From Diplonema papillatum (taxonomy: Eukaryota > Euglenozoa > Diplonemea > Diplonemida > Diplonemidae), in the NCBI GenBank assembly GCA_030068145.1, contig JAPJBO010000156.1:248001-312000 (forward strand): a stretch of 64,000 nucleotides of DNA. The letters are read 5' to 3'. The position numbers and the translations under genes were made by a program. Within the stretch, counting starts at the first letter, position 1. Each line of letters opens with the position of its first letter. The notes beneath the pieces were generated by a model. That model made no database searches. It was not told where the DNA came from and was given only the letters and a program-made list of their open reading frames with translations. Positions 51,618 to 61,150 of this stretch are shown in pieces.

Positions 51618-51690
51618 TACCGTTATGGGCAAAAACTTGCGACTATACCGTTATGGGCAAAAACTTAGATTTGTCTACCGTTATGGGCAT
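51618..51690 (+). repeat. Short tandem repeat (TACCGTTATGGGCAAAAACTT)
   Basis: Three copies at 51618, 51645 and 51676, spaced 27-31 bp, the last truncated. It lies just outside the palindrome. Confidence 0.7.
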
Positions 51691-52395
51691 CAGCCCGGTA
51701 AGAAGGGCACACGTATGCCGGGGCAATGTTGAACCCGCCAGAAAAGCGATGGCCACGCAGTAACGTGTGTGTTAAACATCGCTTGCCACAGTGCACCTTG
51801 CATACGACGACGGGTGGCAACCGTCACCGGAAGGGGCACCCACCATCGGGCTGTTGTCGGAGCACAGACAGCGACGGCAGGAAGAACCCCACCGACAATG
51901 CAGAAGAGGACTGCAGATTCAAAAAGCCCCACTCGGCACGGCCGCCGATACTACACATGAGAACGTGGGTTGGAAGCAGCAGAGGACGAAGTGGTAGGCA
52001 CAGAAGAGTGGAATCTGGTGTCAGAAAACCTTAGCATCCGCATGTGACGACATTCTGCATCATTAGCTTGTGGTTACCTATTTGCTCGTGTCAGATCGCC
52101 GACGAAAGAAAGCGGTGAGCATCAGCGACTGCTCTGCACAAACGAGACGACACACAAGAAGGGGCCGAGCCAAGTCGAAGAACAGCCCAGGAAGGGCCCT
52201 GAAGTCAGAGAGCCCGCCAGAAGACGGAGGAAGAGAGTTGTAGTATGGCTAAAGAAGTGCCCGCTGGTAGATCAAAAGAAGAAGGTGATCCCGCCCTCTG
52301 AAAGGAAAGCCAAAATTTGGCTGGAAACGGATACCCGACGGACACCCGCGAAGTGGTATCCTATAGGACCCTTCAGCATGAGGAGCCTTCCGGCG
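51691..52395. other. Intergenic region
   Basis: About 700 bases with overlapping short ORFs (51726-52034 and others) and no recognisable gene. Confidence 0.35.
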
Positions 52396-52407
52396 TTTCT
52401 TTTAAAA

Positions 52408-52560
52408 GAAACGGAAACGTTTCCGTTTCCGTTTCCGTTTCCATATTTCGAAAAAACTAAAAGAAACGGCGTTTCCATCCAACTTAGGGGGGGGGGGGGG
52501 TTTGGCATTGACCCATATTACTTAACTTACTAGTAAGATTTCTTACTAGTAAGTTCACTT
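52408..52560. repeat. TTTCCG repeat, G-run and ACTTACTAGTAAG palindromes
   Basis: GGAAACGTTTCC is followed by further TTTCCG units (52410-52442). A run of about 14 G (52487-52500) continues into TTTGGCATTGACCCATAT, an end motif shared with the foldback element. ACTTACTAGTAAGATTTCTTACTAGTAAGT (52523-52553) is a perfect-looking inverted repeat made of two smaller palindromes. Confidence 0.75.
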
Positions 52561-52604
52561 TAAAATGACTAGTGATTGGCCTTACTAGTGCACCGTGTAG
52601 GGCT

Positions 52605-52715
52605 ATGGTGGCTGCATACGGCTGCATACGCGTATGCGCCCAAACCTGCATACGCATACGCATACGCATACGGCGCTGCATACGGCTATACATACGTATG
52701 CCTACGGCTATGCAT
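52605..52715. repeat. GCATAC/GTATGC repeat cluster
   Basis: More than ten CATACG or CGTATG hexamers in both orientations, including GCATACGCGTATGC and a GCATACGCATACGCATACG run. A second cluster of the same motif lies at 53290-53356. Confidence 0.75.
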
Positions 52716-53106
52716 GTGGCTGTGACTTCTCTGGCAAAGCACCTCCTTCGTCCAGGACGAAGGGGGAGTCGAAAAGTATACTTAAAAGCAAAGTTTCGTG
52801 AGTGCCGACGGAACATATGTCCGCCGCAATCCGGGGTACACGGGCAGTGTGTTCACTCCCGTAAGCCGACGAGCCGCGCTCCGATGAGGCAACCGCTGGT
52901 TGTCTCAGGATCTGAGCAACGGAGGCCCCCACGTGGTGCGGGCCTTTTCCGCCAGCCCGTTGTAGGCTGTCGTGCGTCATGAAGCATGCTCGTTCAGTGC
53001 TTCGAGCTGGCGTTCGACGTCGGGTGAAAAAGCGAGGCAGAAATTGTCCGTGGCACGCATCCTCATCGACCTGCTTTCTACTTACCAGTACATTGCATTG
53101 TTACAC

Positions 53107-53226
53107 GGTGAGGTCCAGTCTCAGAAACTGCAGTCAAAGAGGGCGCGAGTCACATCTAAAAAGCGTGTGACACCCGCTTTTTCAACTCCAGCTTTAACTC
53201 CAGTTTCTGGGGCTTTGGACTCCACC
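53107..53226. mobile_element. Hairpin MITE-like element, copy 3
   Basis: The left arm GGTGAGGTCCAGTCTCAGAA and right arm CCAGTTTCTGGGGCTTTGGA followed by CTCCACC are inverted partners. The interior AAAAAGCGTGTGACACCCGC is shared with the copies at 17.0 and 43.2 kb. It is the most compact and best paired of the three. Confidence 0.6.
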
Positions 53227-53283
53227 GTCTTCACTCATAGGCCCGTCACGCAGCAGCCGGAAGGCCGGGCTGGCCTCACACAG

Positions 53284-53402
53284 CCCCACCTATGCATACG
53301 TATGCAGCCGTATGCGTATGCATATTTTCAAATCTGCATACGCATACGCATACGCATGATTCTCGCATATTCTCGCACGTGCGAGAATATGCGAGAAAGA
53401 GA
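53284..53402. repeat. GCATAC and TCTCGCATA palindrome cluster
   Basis: Contains GCATACGTATGC, GTATGCGTATGC, GCATACGCATACGCATACG and the long perfect palindrome GCATATTCTCGCAC-GTGCGAGAATATGC (53367-53394). Confidence 0.8.
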
Positions 53403-53512
53403 TAACTCGCTGTACGGGATGCTTGAACACATGAGAAACCGACAGGAATCAACGTTTTAGGTTGTCTCCGAGGCTTCCGCGGCGCACTCTGCCGCCACTG
53501 GGCCTCCCAACT

Positions 53513-53995
53513 TCACCAGCTGCTGCGTCCTCTGTGTAGTAAACTTTCCTTTCCTCCTCTGCCTTCACTGCTGCAGTTCGTTTCGTCTGTTCGTGGATGC
53601 AGGCTTTCAAAGCTGTTTGTGAACTCGGGAACCGAATTTGCTTGTGCTTTTAGCGTTATTTGTGTGTCGCTGGGCTCGCTGGATTCCAAGGTACCTGTGA
53701 ACGGTTGCCATCCAAAGAACCTGCAACCTAATAATGCACCTGCAAAGGCGGCCCCGAGGTCAATTATCCTAAAAGCTGGCAGCAACTGAACGTTAGCCGA
53801 CAGCTTCACGAAACGAGCTGTGGCAGAGGAAATCGTAGAAGAAAACGCAAGAAGCCGCAGCAGGAGAAGTTTCAGACACAGTGGCTTGCGGAGCACTTGT
53901 TGTGAAGCGTGTTTTCGACCACTATTCAAGCATTGAAAGCAATACCATGGAGCAACCAGAGTTGTTGTCGGCGGCGTATCCTGAAAGCAAGGCAC
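53513..53995 (-). CDS. Hypothetical protein with a hydrophobic segment
   Basis: 160 codons on the minus strand. It has a basic/hydrophobic stretch (KPLCLKLLLLRLLAF), a second hydrophobic region (IIDLGAAFAGALLGC) and a polar C-terminus. The opposite strand has no comparable ORF. No family is recognised; the position between repeat clusters makes a spurious ORF possible. Confidence 0.25.
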   Translation of the reverse strand: MPCFQDTPPTTTLVAPWYCFQCLNSGRKHASQQVLRKPLCLKLLLLRLLAFSSTISSATARFVKLSANVQLLPAFRIIDLGAAFAGALLGCRFFGWQPFTGTLESSEPSDTQITLKAQANSVPEFTNSFESLHPRTDETNCSSEGRGGKESLLHRGRSSW

Positions 53996-54127
53996 AATGC
54001 CAGCTGCAAAGTTGCAGTTGGCATAGTCTTATTTCGCTATTTTGCTATCTTCACTTGGTATTCCTGTCGGTGCCTCGAATACGGGTCAAATACATGGTTC
54101 TTCAGTGGTTTACACATTCTCGCGTTT

Positions 54128-54325
54128 CACTCGTATCATTCTCGCATGCGAGAATATGCGAGAATTTCATGCGAAAATGCGAGATTCATTCCCGCATACG
54201 AGTCGGATCGGATGTATGCCTAGGGCAGTGTTCCAGGTAAACGGTAAACGTTTACCGTTTATAAACGTTTACGTTTACTCATTTCGGAGTAAACGTTGAG
54301 TAAACGTTGAGTAAACGTTGTGTTA
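54128..54325. repeat. TCTCGCATGCGAGA and GTAAACGTTTAC palindrome cluster
   Basis: ATTCTCGCATGCGAGAATATG with further GCGAGAAT units (54142-54185) is followed by GGTAAACGTTTACC, ATAAACGTTTAC and three GAGTAAACGTT units (54236-54322). It ends 8-10 bp before the left end of the retrotransposon. Confidence 0.8.
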
Positions 54326-54332
54326 GCGTTCA

Positions 54333-54625
54333 ATTACGCTCCTTCGAGGGGTCTCTCGGTGCCGTCGTTCCCGACTCGTCCCGCTGAATTTAACGTACAT
54401 TAAATGCTGCATTCGCCCAAACAGTTTCGGTGGTTACGATCCTTAGCTGGCCTGCTAAATCTGTGGGACAGAGCCGACGGCGAAGACGGGACGGGCTCTG
54501 TGACGGGGGCGGCAGGTGCGCAACCGTGGCCGTTAGTCTAACACACGGAGTTCAGTTGGCGGCGCGCAAGCTTGCGTTTGCTGGCCGATCGTGCCATTCA
54601 CCTCACGTGTCCATTGGACTGTCCC
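54333..54625. repeat. Split direct repeat, 293 bp, outer copy
   Basis: ATTACGCTCCTTCGAGGGGT to ATTGGACTGTCCC, repeated at 56146-56438 with an offset of 1,813 bp and near identity (a TACATTAAATG/TACATTTAATG difference). This is the outer end of the element. Confidence 0.9.
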
Positions 54626-54744
54626 TCCGCCGAGTCGGCCCTAGCAAGCCAGGGAACGCAACCTCGTCTGGGGTTCCCGGGGGAAAGCCCCAGGCACTGC
54701 CGAGGGCGCGGGGGGGGCTGGGGAGCGGAAGCCATACTCGCTGG

Positions 54745-56040
54745 TCAGCCCGCCCGGACCCTCGCCGTGTACATATGGGCTAGAGAGACAGGATTGTAAA
54801 AACGAACCGCCTCGACGCAGTCCGGGTCCCTGAGGACCTTGTCGCCGTAGTAGGTGACCATGCTGTCCGCGGACCAGTCGCCCATTTTTTTCACTTGCAT
54901 GGGGTCCATGCCCGCCTTCAGGAGGGTACAGCAGCCCCCTATTCTGGCGCTGTGGGTGACGAAGGCCGCTCTGCTCCTCCCTGCGGGGCGACTTTCGTTG
55001 AGGCACGACAGGATCCCTGGCTTCCCCGCGCCGCCTAGGGCCTCCCTGAAGGAAGGGTACGTGACGTACGGGCACAGCAGGGCCTTGTCGCCCGCCATTC
55101 CCTTCAGCTGCGTGAAAACTGCCACCGGGCAGTACCTGACTTCACGTGGAACGCCGTCGGGCGCTTCCGGAAGGCACAGCGGAGGCACCAGCTCGACCCT
55201 TTCGAACGTGAGGTGTCTGCTGCACCTGCCCCGTGCTTTCGACACCCCCCATTCCACCTTCACCTTGCCCTCGCTGACATGGACCTGGTCCGTCCGCACC
55301 GACTGCATGCTGGAGGTCCTGAGGAGCGTGAAGTGCTCCCCCAGAAGCTGCAGAGCCGCCTGGTACGCCCCGACCGTCCGGACTCGGCCAAAAATCACCC
55401 TGAACTGGGCCAAGCCAAGGGGCTCTCCGCTCTCGGGATCAGGCGACTCCCTCTTGAGCCCCTTGAGGATTCTGCCGACGTCGCCCGCCGGGTCGTCGAG
55501 CACCCAACCGGCCCTGGCATTCTCCGACACGATCGCGCTGATCATGCCACTCGGCGCCTTGTACCCGTCCATGAGCAGCAGATACCCCGCGAACGTTTCA
55601 AGCCTCCGCACCGTCGTCGGATAGGGCGGAACGCCCTTGCCCTCGCACCACTCCCTGTACACGACGGTGTTCGAGCTATAGGTCCGTTTGGTCCCCTCGG
55701 TCGTGTAGCGGGATCGCATGTGGGCGCGGGCCTCCTCCTCCGAGCTCTTCTCCAAGGTCCGCTTCAGCGCCCGCTGACGCGTCGTCTCCCGCTTCCCAGC
55801 TGGCCGCCCCTCGGGCCCCCCTGGAGACGGCTCCGAACCCCTCGCCCTCAGCAGATGCTGCAGGCGCCCGAACAGCTGAACGCCCGAGGGGTCGGCCGGG
55901 GGGTTCACCAGCGCCCACATCTGCATCCTCCCCACGGCCCCGGAGGACGTGTGCTCCGGAAGGCCCGCAAGATACCCGGTCACCTTGCGCCACTCGTCGA
56001 CCGAGAACGAACCCTCCAAGCCGGCTAGTCCTTGCACCAT
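54745..56040 (-). CDS. Tyrosine recombinase of the YR retrotransposon
   Basis: 431 residues, ATG at 56038-56040. Integrase-fold catalytic residues are present: an Arg in LLRTSSM, the HxxR pair in VTHSARIGG (54943-54954), a Trp at the second His position (KKMGDWS) and the nucleophile in MVTYYGDK (54839-54862). A core-binding-like helical domain precedes (YREWCEGKGVPPYPTTVRR). It would integrate the circular or linear cDNA without a DDE integrase. It lies between the two 293-bp repeats, separated from the RT ORF by the fused internal repeats, on the same strand as RT. Confidence 0.88.
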   Translation of the reverse strand: MVQGLAGLEGSFSVDEWRKVTGYLAGLPEHTSSGAVGRMQMWALVNPPADPSGVQLFGRLQHLLRARGSEPSPGGPEGRPAGKRETTRQRALKRTLEKSSEEEARAHMRSRYTTEGTKRTYSSNTVVYREWCEGKGVPPYPTTVRRLETFAGYLLLMDGYKAPSGMISAIVSENARAGWVLDDPAGDVGRILKGLKRESPDPESGEPLGLAQFRVIFGRVRTVGAYQAALQLLGEHFTLLRTSSMQSVRTDQVHVSEGKVKVEWGVSKARGRCSRHLTFERVELVPPLCLPEAPDGVPREVRYCPVAVFTQLKGMAGDKALLCPYVTYPSFREALGGAGKPGILSCLNESRPAGRSRAAFVTHSARIGGCCTLLKAGMDPMQVKKMGDWSADSMVTYYGDKVLRDPDCVEAVRFYNPVSLAHMYTARVRAG

Positions 56041-56064
56041 ATTCTCTGGGGCTGGGCGGGCGGG

Positions 56065-56143
56065 AAGAAATATTGTGTCCTGTTTGGTAGATTTCGTTCT
56101 CTGCCGGGGCTTGCTCGAAATTAGCTGGCATTAAACTTCCATT
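56065..56143. repeat. Split direct repeat, 79 bp, inner copy
   Basis: AAGAAATATTGTGTCCTGTT to TTAAACTTCCATT, identical by eye to 61151-61229. It abuts the inner 293-bp repeat with an overlap of 2-3 bp of A/T, the probable crossover site. Confidence 0.9.
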
Positions 56144-56145
56144 AA

Positions 56146-56438
56146 ATTACGCTCCTTCGAGGGGTCTCTCGGTGCCGTCGTTCCCGACTCGTCCCGCTGA
56201 ATTTAACGTACATTTAATGCTGCATTCGCCCAAACAGTTTCGGTGGTTACGATCCTTAGCTGGCCTGCTAAATCTGTGGGACAGAGCCGACGGCGAAGAC
56301 GGGACGGGCTCTGTGACGGGGGCGGCAGGTGCGCAACCGTGGCCGTTAGTCTAACACACGGAGTTCAGTTGGCGGCGCGCAAGCTTGCGTTTGCTGGCCG
56401 ATCGTGCCATTCACCTCACGTGTCCATTGGACTGTCCC
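56146..56438. repeat. Split direct repeat, 293 bp, inner copy
   Basis: Internal partner of 54333-54625. Together with 56065-56143 it forms the fused junction separating the recombinase ORF from the RT ORF. Confidence 0.9.
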
Positions 56439-56587
56439 AATGGCGCTTATCCCAATGGACCTTGGCGCGGCGCGCGACGGTGGGCTGAGGGGGGGAAGCA
56501 CAGAACGGGAGCTAGACTCGCCCACTGCCTCTTCCTCTCGCCGCCCGGGACGCGGAAGCGCCGCCGGAACTTAGTCTGCGGTCGGCC

Positions 56588-58582
56588 TCAGAGCACTTCC
56601 GCTATCGCCGCGTCCACTACGCGCTGGTCGACGTACCTCCTTGTCGGCAGGATACCCCGGATTGGGACCCCCGCCCAAGCGTGGTGGAGCCTGCTGGGCA
56701 GGTCCGCGATGTTGTCCACCCCGGGGACCCTGTCGAACCACACATTGCCCCTGGACCTGGCCAGGCGCTCCCAGAACAAGTGGACCGGCGCTCTTAGCTC
56801 CTTCGCCCTCGTCCTCCCCTGTATGAGGCTGCCCAGGACGACATCGTTGTCCACCCACACCGAGACCGCGAAGTCTTCCTCGTCCCCGAACCACAGCCTG
56901 AAGGCCACGGTCACAGCCACGAACTCGAGGTGGTGGATCGTCATGCCGGCACCTTGCTGGGGAACCGGGTGCGCGAAGTACTCTACCGCTGCCACCTCCC
57001 CCTCGCTTATCGTGGCGATAACCGCACCCAGGCCGAAGAGACATGCATCCGTGAGGAGCACGTACCTGGTCCCCTCGCCAGGACGCACCAGTTGCAGCGG
57101 TACGGTCTTCCGAAAGCACCGCTCGTCCTCGGCCAGCGTCCTCATCCACCATCGCAGAGCTGCCTCGAGGTCGCCGCCGAGCCTGAACCCGGCGAAAGTC
57201 GTGGCCGCGTTCGACCTCCTGAAGATGGGTTGCAGCGGGACCCGGCCTACCCTGCCGAAGAGCGCCGACGTCGCAAAGCCAAGCTTTCCCGCCAGGGAGG
57301 CCGCCTCGCCCGGCGACAACGAGTCTCGGGCTAGCACACCCTCCAACATGTGCACGAGTCCCCTTCTCCTGGCCGCCGAGATCGCCACCTCCACCCCCTC
57401 GCTTGTGATGGTGAACACGAGGCCGAGGTGTCGAAAACGCTCCCCCTCGGCCGTCTTCTCCTCGTTGAAAGACGTGAGGAGAATGTCCTGGAGAAGCTCC
57501 AATACGTCCGCCAGGGCCCTGTCGTCGCCGGCCGGGCACGGGGCTGCGAAGTCGTCGTAGTATTGGCATAACGGCAGCCGCAGGCCCCTGCGCACGACCC
57601 TCGCCAGGACTTTCGCAAATGCGTTGTAGTGAACCACGGCTGCGGCCTCCCCGAACGACAATCTCCCCATCCTGAAGAACCTGACTCGGCCTGTCGCTGG
57701 TTCCTCCGCCACAACGCACCTGCAGAGCCCGTCGTTCCTGGCATGCAGCTGGCGGTACGCGTCCTTGTGGTCTAACCCCACGAACTTAAATGCGGAGCTC
57801 GGGTCGCGTGCCATCGCCCCGACCGCGACCCTTCTGGCGACCTCCGCGAACACGTCCGCCGAGTCCAGTTTGACGGGCGTTGACATCCGAACAGCCTTGT
57901 TAATCAACGACATCCGCCCGTCGTCGCATGCGCGCTCTTTGACGCGGGGGATCTCCTCGTCGGACTTCACCTGGCGGACCACAAACCTCCTCAGGTAAAC
58001 TGCGTTCGCCGGTGGACTCTGGAGCTCGACCATGAAACCCGCCTCCAGCTCCTTCTGGACCGAGCGCCAAATGGCCTCCTTGTTCGCCGGGGAGTCAGCG
58101 CGGATGGCCTGCCTAGACCTCGCCAGTACGTCGGGCTGGCGGCGCAGCAGCTCCTCTTCGGTGATCTCGGGCTCCCCTGGCGGCCCCGGGGAGTAGATGT
58201 CCTCGTACCCCACGACCCCGGACATAGGGCAGCCCGTCCTGAGGTGGCGCAGCAAGGTGTCGGCTCCCCGGATACCCAGATCCTGTAGCATCTCCTCCAG
58301 GAGGTCCACGTGGCACGGACCGGCTTCAGGCGGCGGAAGTTGCGAAGATCTCCTTCTCCAGCGAGCCAGGAACCCTGCGCGCATGCGCTGGGCCTCTGGA
58401 GACGGTGTCGTCGCGCAGTAGTTGATCGCCGCTTCCATCTCCCCGTCGATCTGGGGCATGTCCTTCTCCTTCGGCATGGCGTCAAAGGCGCACTCGGCGA
58501 ACTCATACCTTCTCCGCACGTCCTGGAACTGAAGCTTCTCGCCCGGGTCGCCCCCCCCGGGAGCTGACGAACCCGGCGCCAT
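56588..58582 (-). CDS. Reverse transcriptase-RNase H polyprotein of the YR retrotransposon
   Basis: 664 residues from the first ATG (58580-58582); the frame is open about 23 codons further. RT motifs: FVGLDHKDAYRQLHA (the first catalytic Asp region), FFRMGRLSFGEAAAV and the YYDDF box (57549-57563). RNase H follows with LLTDACLFGLGAVIA (Asp), HHLEFVAV (Glu), VWVDNDVVLGSL (Asp) and VDNIADLPSR (final Asp). This is the RT-RH layout of DIRS-like elements, without a protease or DDE integrase. No frameshift or stop is seen. It copies the element RNA and removes the RNA strand. Confidence 0.92.
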   Translation of the reverse strand: MAPGSSAPGGGDPGEKLQFQDVRRRYEFAECAFDAMPKEKDMPQIDGEMEAAINYCATTPSPEAQRMRAGFLARWRRRSSQLPPPEAGPCHVDLLEEMLQDLGIRGADTLLRHLRTGCPMSGVVGYEDIYSPGPPGEPEITEEELLRRQPDVLARSRQAIRADSPANKEAIWRSVQKELEAGFMVELQSPPANAVYLRRFVVRQVKSDEEIPRVKERACDDGRMSLINKAVRMSTPVKLDSADVFAEVARRVAVGAMARDPSSAFKFVGLDHKDAYRQLHARNDGLCRCVVAEEPATGRVRFFRMGRLSFGEAAAVVHYNAFAKVLARVVRRGLRLPLCQYYDDFAAPCPAGDDRALADVLELLQDILLTSFNEEKTAEGERFRHLGLVFTITSEGVEVAISAARRRGLVHMLEGVLARDSLSPGEAASLAGKLGFATSALFGRVGRVPLQPIFRRSNAATTFAGFRLGGDLEAALRWWMRTLAEDERCFRKTVPLQLVRPGEGTRYVLLTDACLFGLGAVIATISEGEVAAVEYFAHPVPQQGAGMTIHHLEFVAVTVAFRLWFGDEEDFAVSVWVDNDVVLGSLIQGRTRAKELRAPVHLFWERLARSRGNVWFDRVPGVDNIADLPSRLHHAWAGVPIRGILPTRRYVDQRVVDAAIAEVL

Positions 58583-58720
58583 GACGCGGCGCCCGGCTTG
58601 TTGAAGTGAAGAGTGTGAGACGAGCTGGCGTGGGTGTTGATGCGCGGGCAAGGGCCCGCGCTGATGGGATGATATAGAAAGTAAAAATGGCGGAGAGGAA
58701 GGAGAGGCGCCACCACGAAG

Positions 58721-59875
58721 TCAGTCGTTGGGTTTGGCCTTCTTTGCGCGCCCCCCTTCGTCGCCTCGTTCGCGGCGCCCGGTTCGGTTCCTCAGTTGTG
58801 CCTGCTCCTGCGGAGAGAGAGCGGGGGCGAGGGGGGCGGACCGGGCAGAGACCTCGCCGCGTTCCCGCCTGCCCGGCCCCCGGTGGCCCGCACCAGACGT
58901 CGCCCTCGCGCCGATCCCCCTCCAGAACAGCTCGTTAAGGATCCCGGGGTACGCCTCCAGCAGCTTCTTCTCGGCCGCCTGGTGCAGCTCCGCTCCTTCC
59001 TCGGCCTTCGGCTCCTCGGCGAATAGCTTCCGAAGTCTCTCGTCGTACTCGGCCGCCATACCCTCGCCGTACATGGCCGCTATGCCCGCCACCACCGCCG
59101 GGTACCCCAGGACTACCGGCCACGGCCGGCTCCCGAAGCACCCCGCGAGGCTGGCAACGACCACGAAGCGCTGCAGGGTGAGCACCCTCTGAACGGCGTC
59201 GAGGCCGCCGTCGACCTTCCAGTCGGGCGTCCTGGGTGTGTACGGGGGCCTGCTCACGTCGACGTAGGGCAAGGCGAGCTCCGGGTTCGCCTCGACCACT
59301 GCCTGGTAGGCATTGAGAGTGGCGCGCGGCGGGACCAGCACTTCTGGGAGACTGGCCAGGCCGAACCGGAGCATCCGCTCCCTCACCGCCAGCTCCTCCC
59401 GGGCCTCGCCCGGCTTCCTCGCCCGCCTCTTGTCCTCCTCCTTGGCTGCCTCCTTCTTCTCCCGGTCGGCATGGCACGCGCCCCACTTCTTGGCCGCCGT
59501 CCGGAAGCGGACCGGGACCGCCGTCGGCATCCCCTCCCTGCCCTCGATCACCACCAGCTCCAGCAGGGAGCGGTGGCCAGACACACGAAACTTCTCGACC
59601 ACCGCGAGGAACCCTTCGGGGGCTTCTTCGTACATGCCGGCGGCCCACGCCTCGTACACGACGACGTGGAGGATGTTGAGCCTCTCCGCCAGCTCCCCTT
59701 CGCTGACGCCCGCCCACTTCCTGGCCGCACTCCTTTTGACCCCTTCATACTGGATGTCCACGTCCTCCCGGCGGAACCACGAGCACGACTCGAGCTCCTC
59801 GAAGGCGGGGCCAGGACCCGGACCGCGGCGCGCAACTTCCCTCCCCACCCAGTACGGCGCAAGATTGAACTCCAT
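58721..59875 (-). CDS. Gag-like ORF of the YR retrotransposon
   Basis: 384 residues from the ATG at 59873-59875 (MEFNLAPYWVGREVARRG). It is mostly helical and charged, with a coiled-coil-like KKEAAKEEDKRRARKPGEA, a globular central part (LQRFVVVASLAGCFGSRPW) and a basic Arg/Gly-rich tail ending KKAKPND. No zinc knuckle is present, which is common for DIRS/Ngaro gag. By position, just upstream of RT-RH on the same strand, it is the presumptive nucleocapsid or RNA-binding protein. Confidence 0.75.
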   Translation of the reverse strand: MEFNLAPYWVGREVARRGPGPGPAFEELESCSWFRREDVDIQYEGVKRSAARKWAGVSEGELAERLNILHVVVYEAWAAGMYEEAPEGFLAVVEKFRVSGHRSLLELVVIEGREGMPTAVPVRFRTAAKKWGACHADREKKEAAKEEDKRRARKPGEAREELAVRERMLRFGLASLPEVLVPPRATLNAYQAVVEANPELALPYVDVSRPPYTPRTPDWKVDGGLDAVQRVLTLQRFVVVASLAGCFGSRPWPVVLGYPAVVAGIAAMYGEGMAAEYDERLRKLFAEEPKAEEGAELHQAAEKKLLEAYPGILNELFWRGIGARATSGAGHRGPGRRERGEVSARSAPLAPALSPQEQAQLRNRTGRRERGDEGGRAKKAKPND

Positions 59876-60344
59876 GATGTTCCCCTTTCGTTCCTGGTAG
59901 AGGTTGGGGTCGGCCGCTTCACGGCCTGTTTCCGTGCCCCGCTCGGACACCTGGCCCTTACGCTAGTCGCCCGGCACACGCCGGCCGGGCCGGCGGTCCA
60001 CGGTTCCTGGCAGTCTGCACGGTCGCCGGGCCGGCAGGCTACCGTTCCGGCGACTCCTCAGCGTGGGCGGCCCCGTGCCGCCGCCGGCAGTGCGCCGCCC
60101 TGCCGATGCCCCCTGGAGGCGCGCTGGCGCTCTTGTGAATCTCCGCCTCGTGACCTGCGTTTGTTCATTTCTGCCGCCTCATAACTGTTGCGCTTCCTGT
60201 AGAACAAGAAAGCCCTTACCTCCGCCCGCTCCGGGAGAAGAAAACGCAGAAAGGCTATCGACCCCGGGGACCACGTGACCGACCGCGATCGAGACGGCCG
60301 TCGACCTCCGACGCCAGACCGCGACAACGGGGCCGGAGATACCA

Positions 60345-60368
60345 CTGTCTGTGTGTGTGTGTGTGTGT
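60345..60368. repeat. GT microsatellite in the element leader
   Basis: TGTCTGTGTGTGTGTGTGTGTGT between the gag start and the 181-bp repeats. Confidence 0.85.
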
Positions 60369-60491
60369 CGGATGCTACCAGGCGACGAGTAGCCCTGAGG
60401 CCCCACGACCGATAGCAGGCCACATCACGATCTACCGGGAGCCGGGTTGCGACAACCAGTGCCCGGTTGTCGCAATCTATGAGTCAGATCA

Positions 60492-61075
60492 CTGATAGCA
60501 GGTTAACACCACAATCCATCAGAAGCCGGTTTGTGACAACGGGCAAGTGGAGACCACTAACCCGGAGGTCACGACAACCGATAGCAGGTTAACACCACAA
60601 TCTATCAGAAATGCCGGTTTGTTACAACGGGCCTGATAGCAGGTTACACCACAATCTACGGAAGTCAGACTACTGATAGCAGGTTAACACCACAATCTAT
60701 CAGAAGCCGGTTTGTGACAACCGGGCAAGTGGAGACCACTAACCCGGAGGTCACGACACCGATAGCAGGTTAACACCACAATCTATCAGAAAGGCCGGTT
60801 TGTTACAACGGGCCTGATAGCAGGTTACACCACAATCTATGGGAGTCAGACTACTGATAGCAGGTTAACACCACAATCTATCAGAAGCCGGTTTGTGGCG
60901 ACCAGGCGAGTGGAGACCACTAACCCGGAGGTCACGACAACCGATAGCAGGTTAACACCACAATCTATCAGAAAGGCCGGTTTGTTACAACGGGCCTGAT
61001 AGCAGGTTACACCACAATCTATGGAAGTCAGACACTAATAGCAGGTTACCACCACAATCTATCAGATGTCAGAGA
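60492..61075. repeat. 181-bp tandem repeats with nested 30-bp units in the element leader
   Basis: Copies begin at about 60494, 60676, 60856 and 61038 (last incomplete). Each contains two to three versions of GATAGCAGGTTAACACCACA followed by ATCTATCAGAA, plus GTGGAGACCACTAACCCGGA. On the coding strand the array lies upstream of the gag ORF, in the leader. GTTAAC and short inverted pairs recur in each unit. Confidence 0.9.
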
Positions 61076-61150
61076 GGGAAAAGCTTCTTCGACTACCAGT
61101 TAGTAGTCGTCGCCAGTTCCGGAAAGCGACAGAGCCCGAAACCCACGAAC

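Noticed and set aside
52408-52445. Telomeric repeat from TTTCCG units
   Set aside because: Only a few units and a palindromic arrangement; other hexamer clusters nearby behave the same, so it is better explained as part of the palindrome cluster.
58935-59717. Long ORFs on alternative frames and the plus strand across the retrotransposon (for example 58935-59717, 57331-57744, 54854-55624, 55213-56028)
   Set aside because: GC-rich sequence lowers stop frequency; these overlap the gag, RT and recombinase ORFs, have Arg/Gly/Pro-skewed composition and no motifs.
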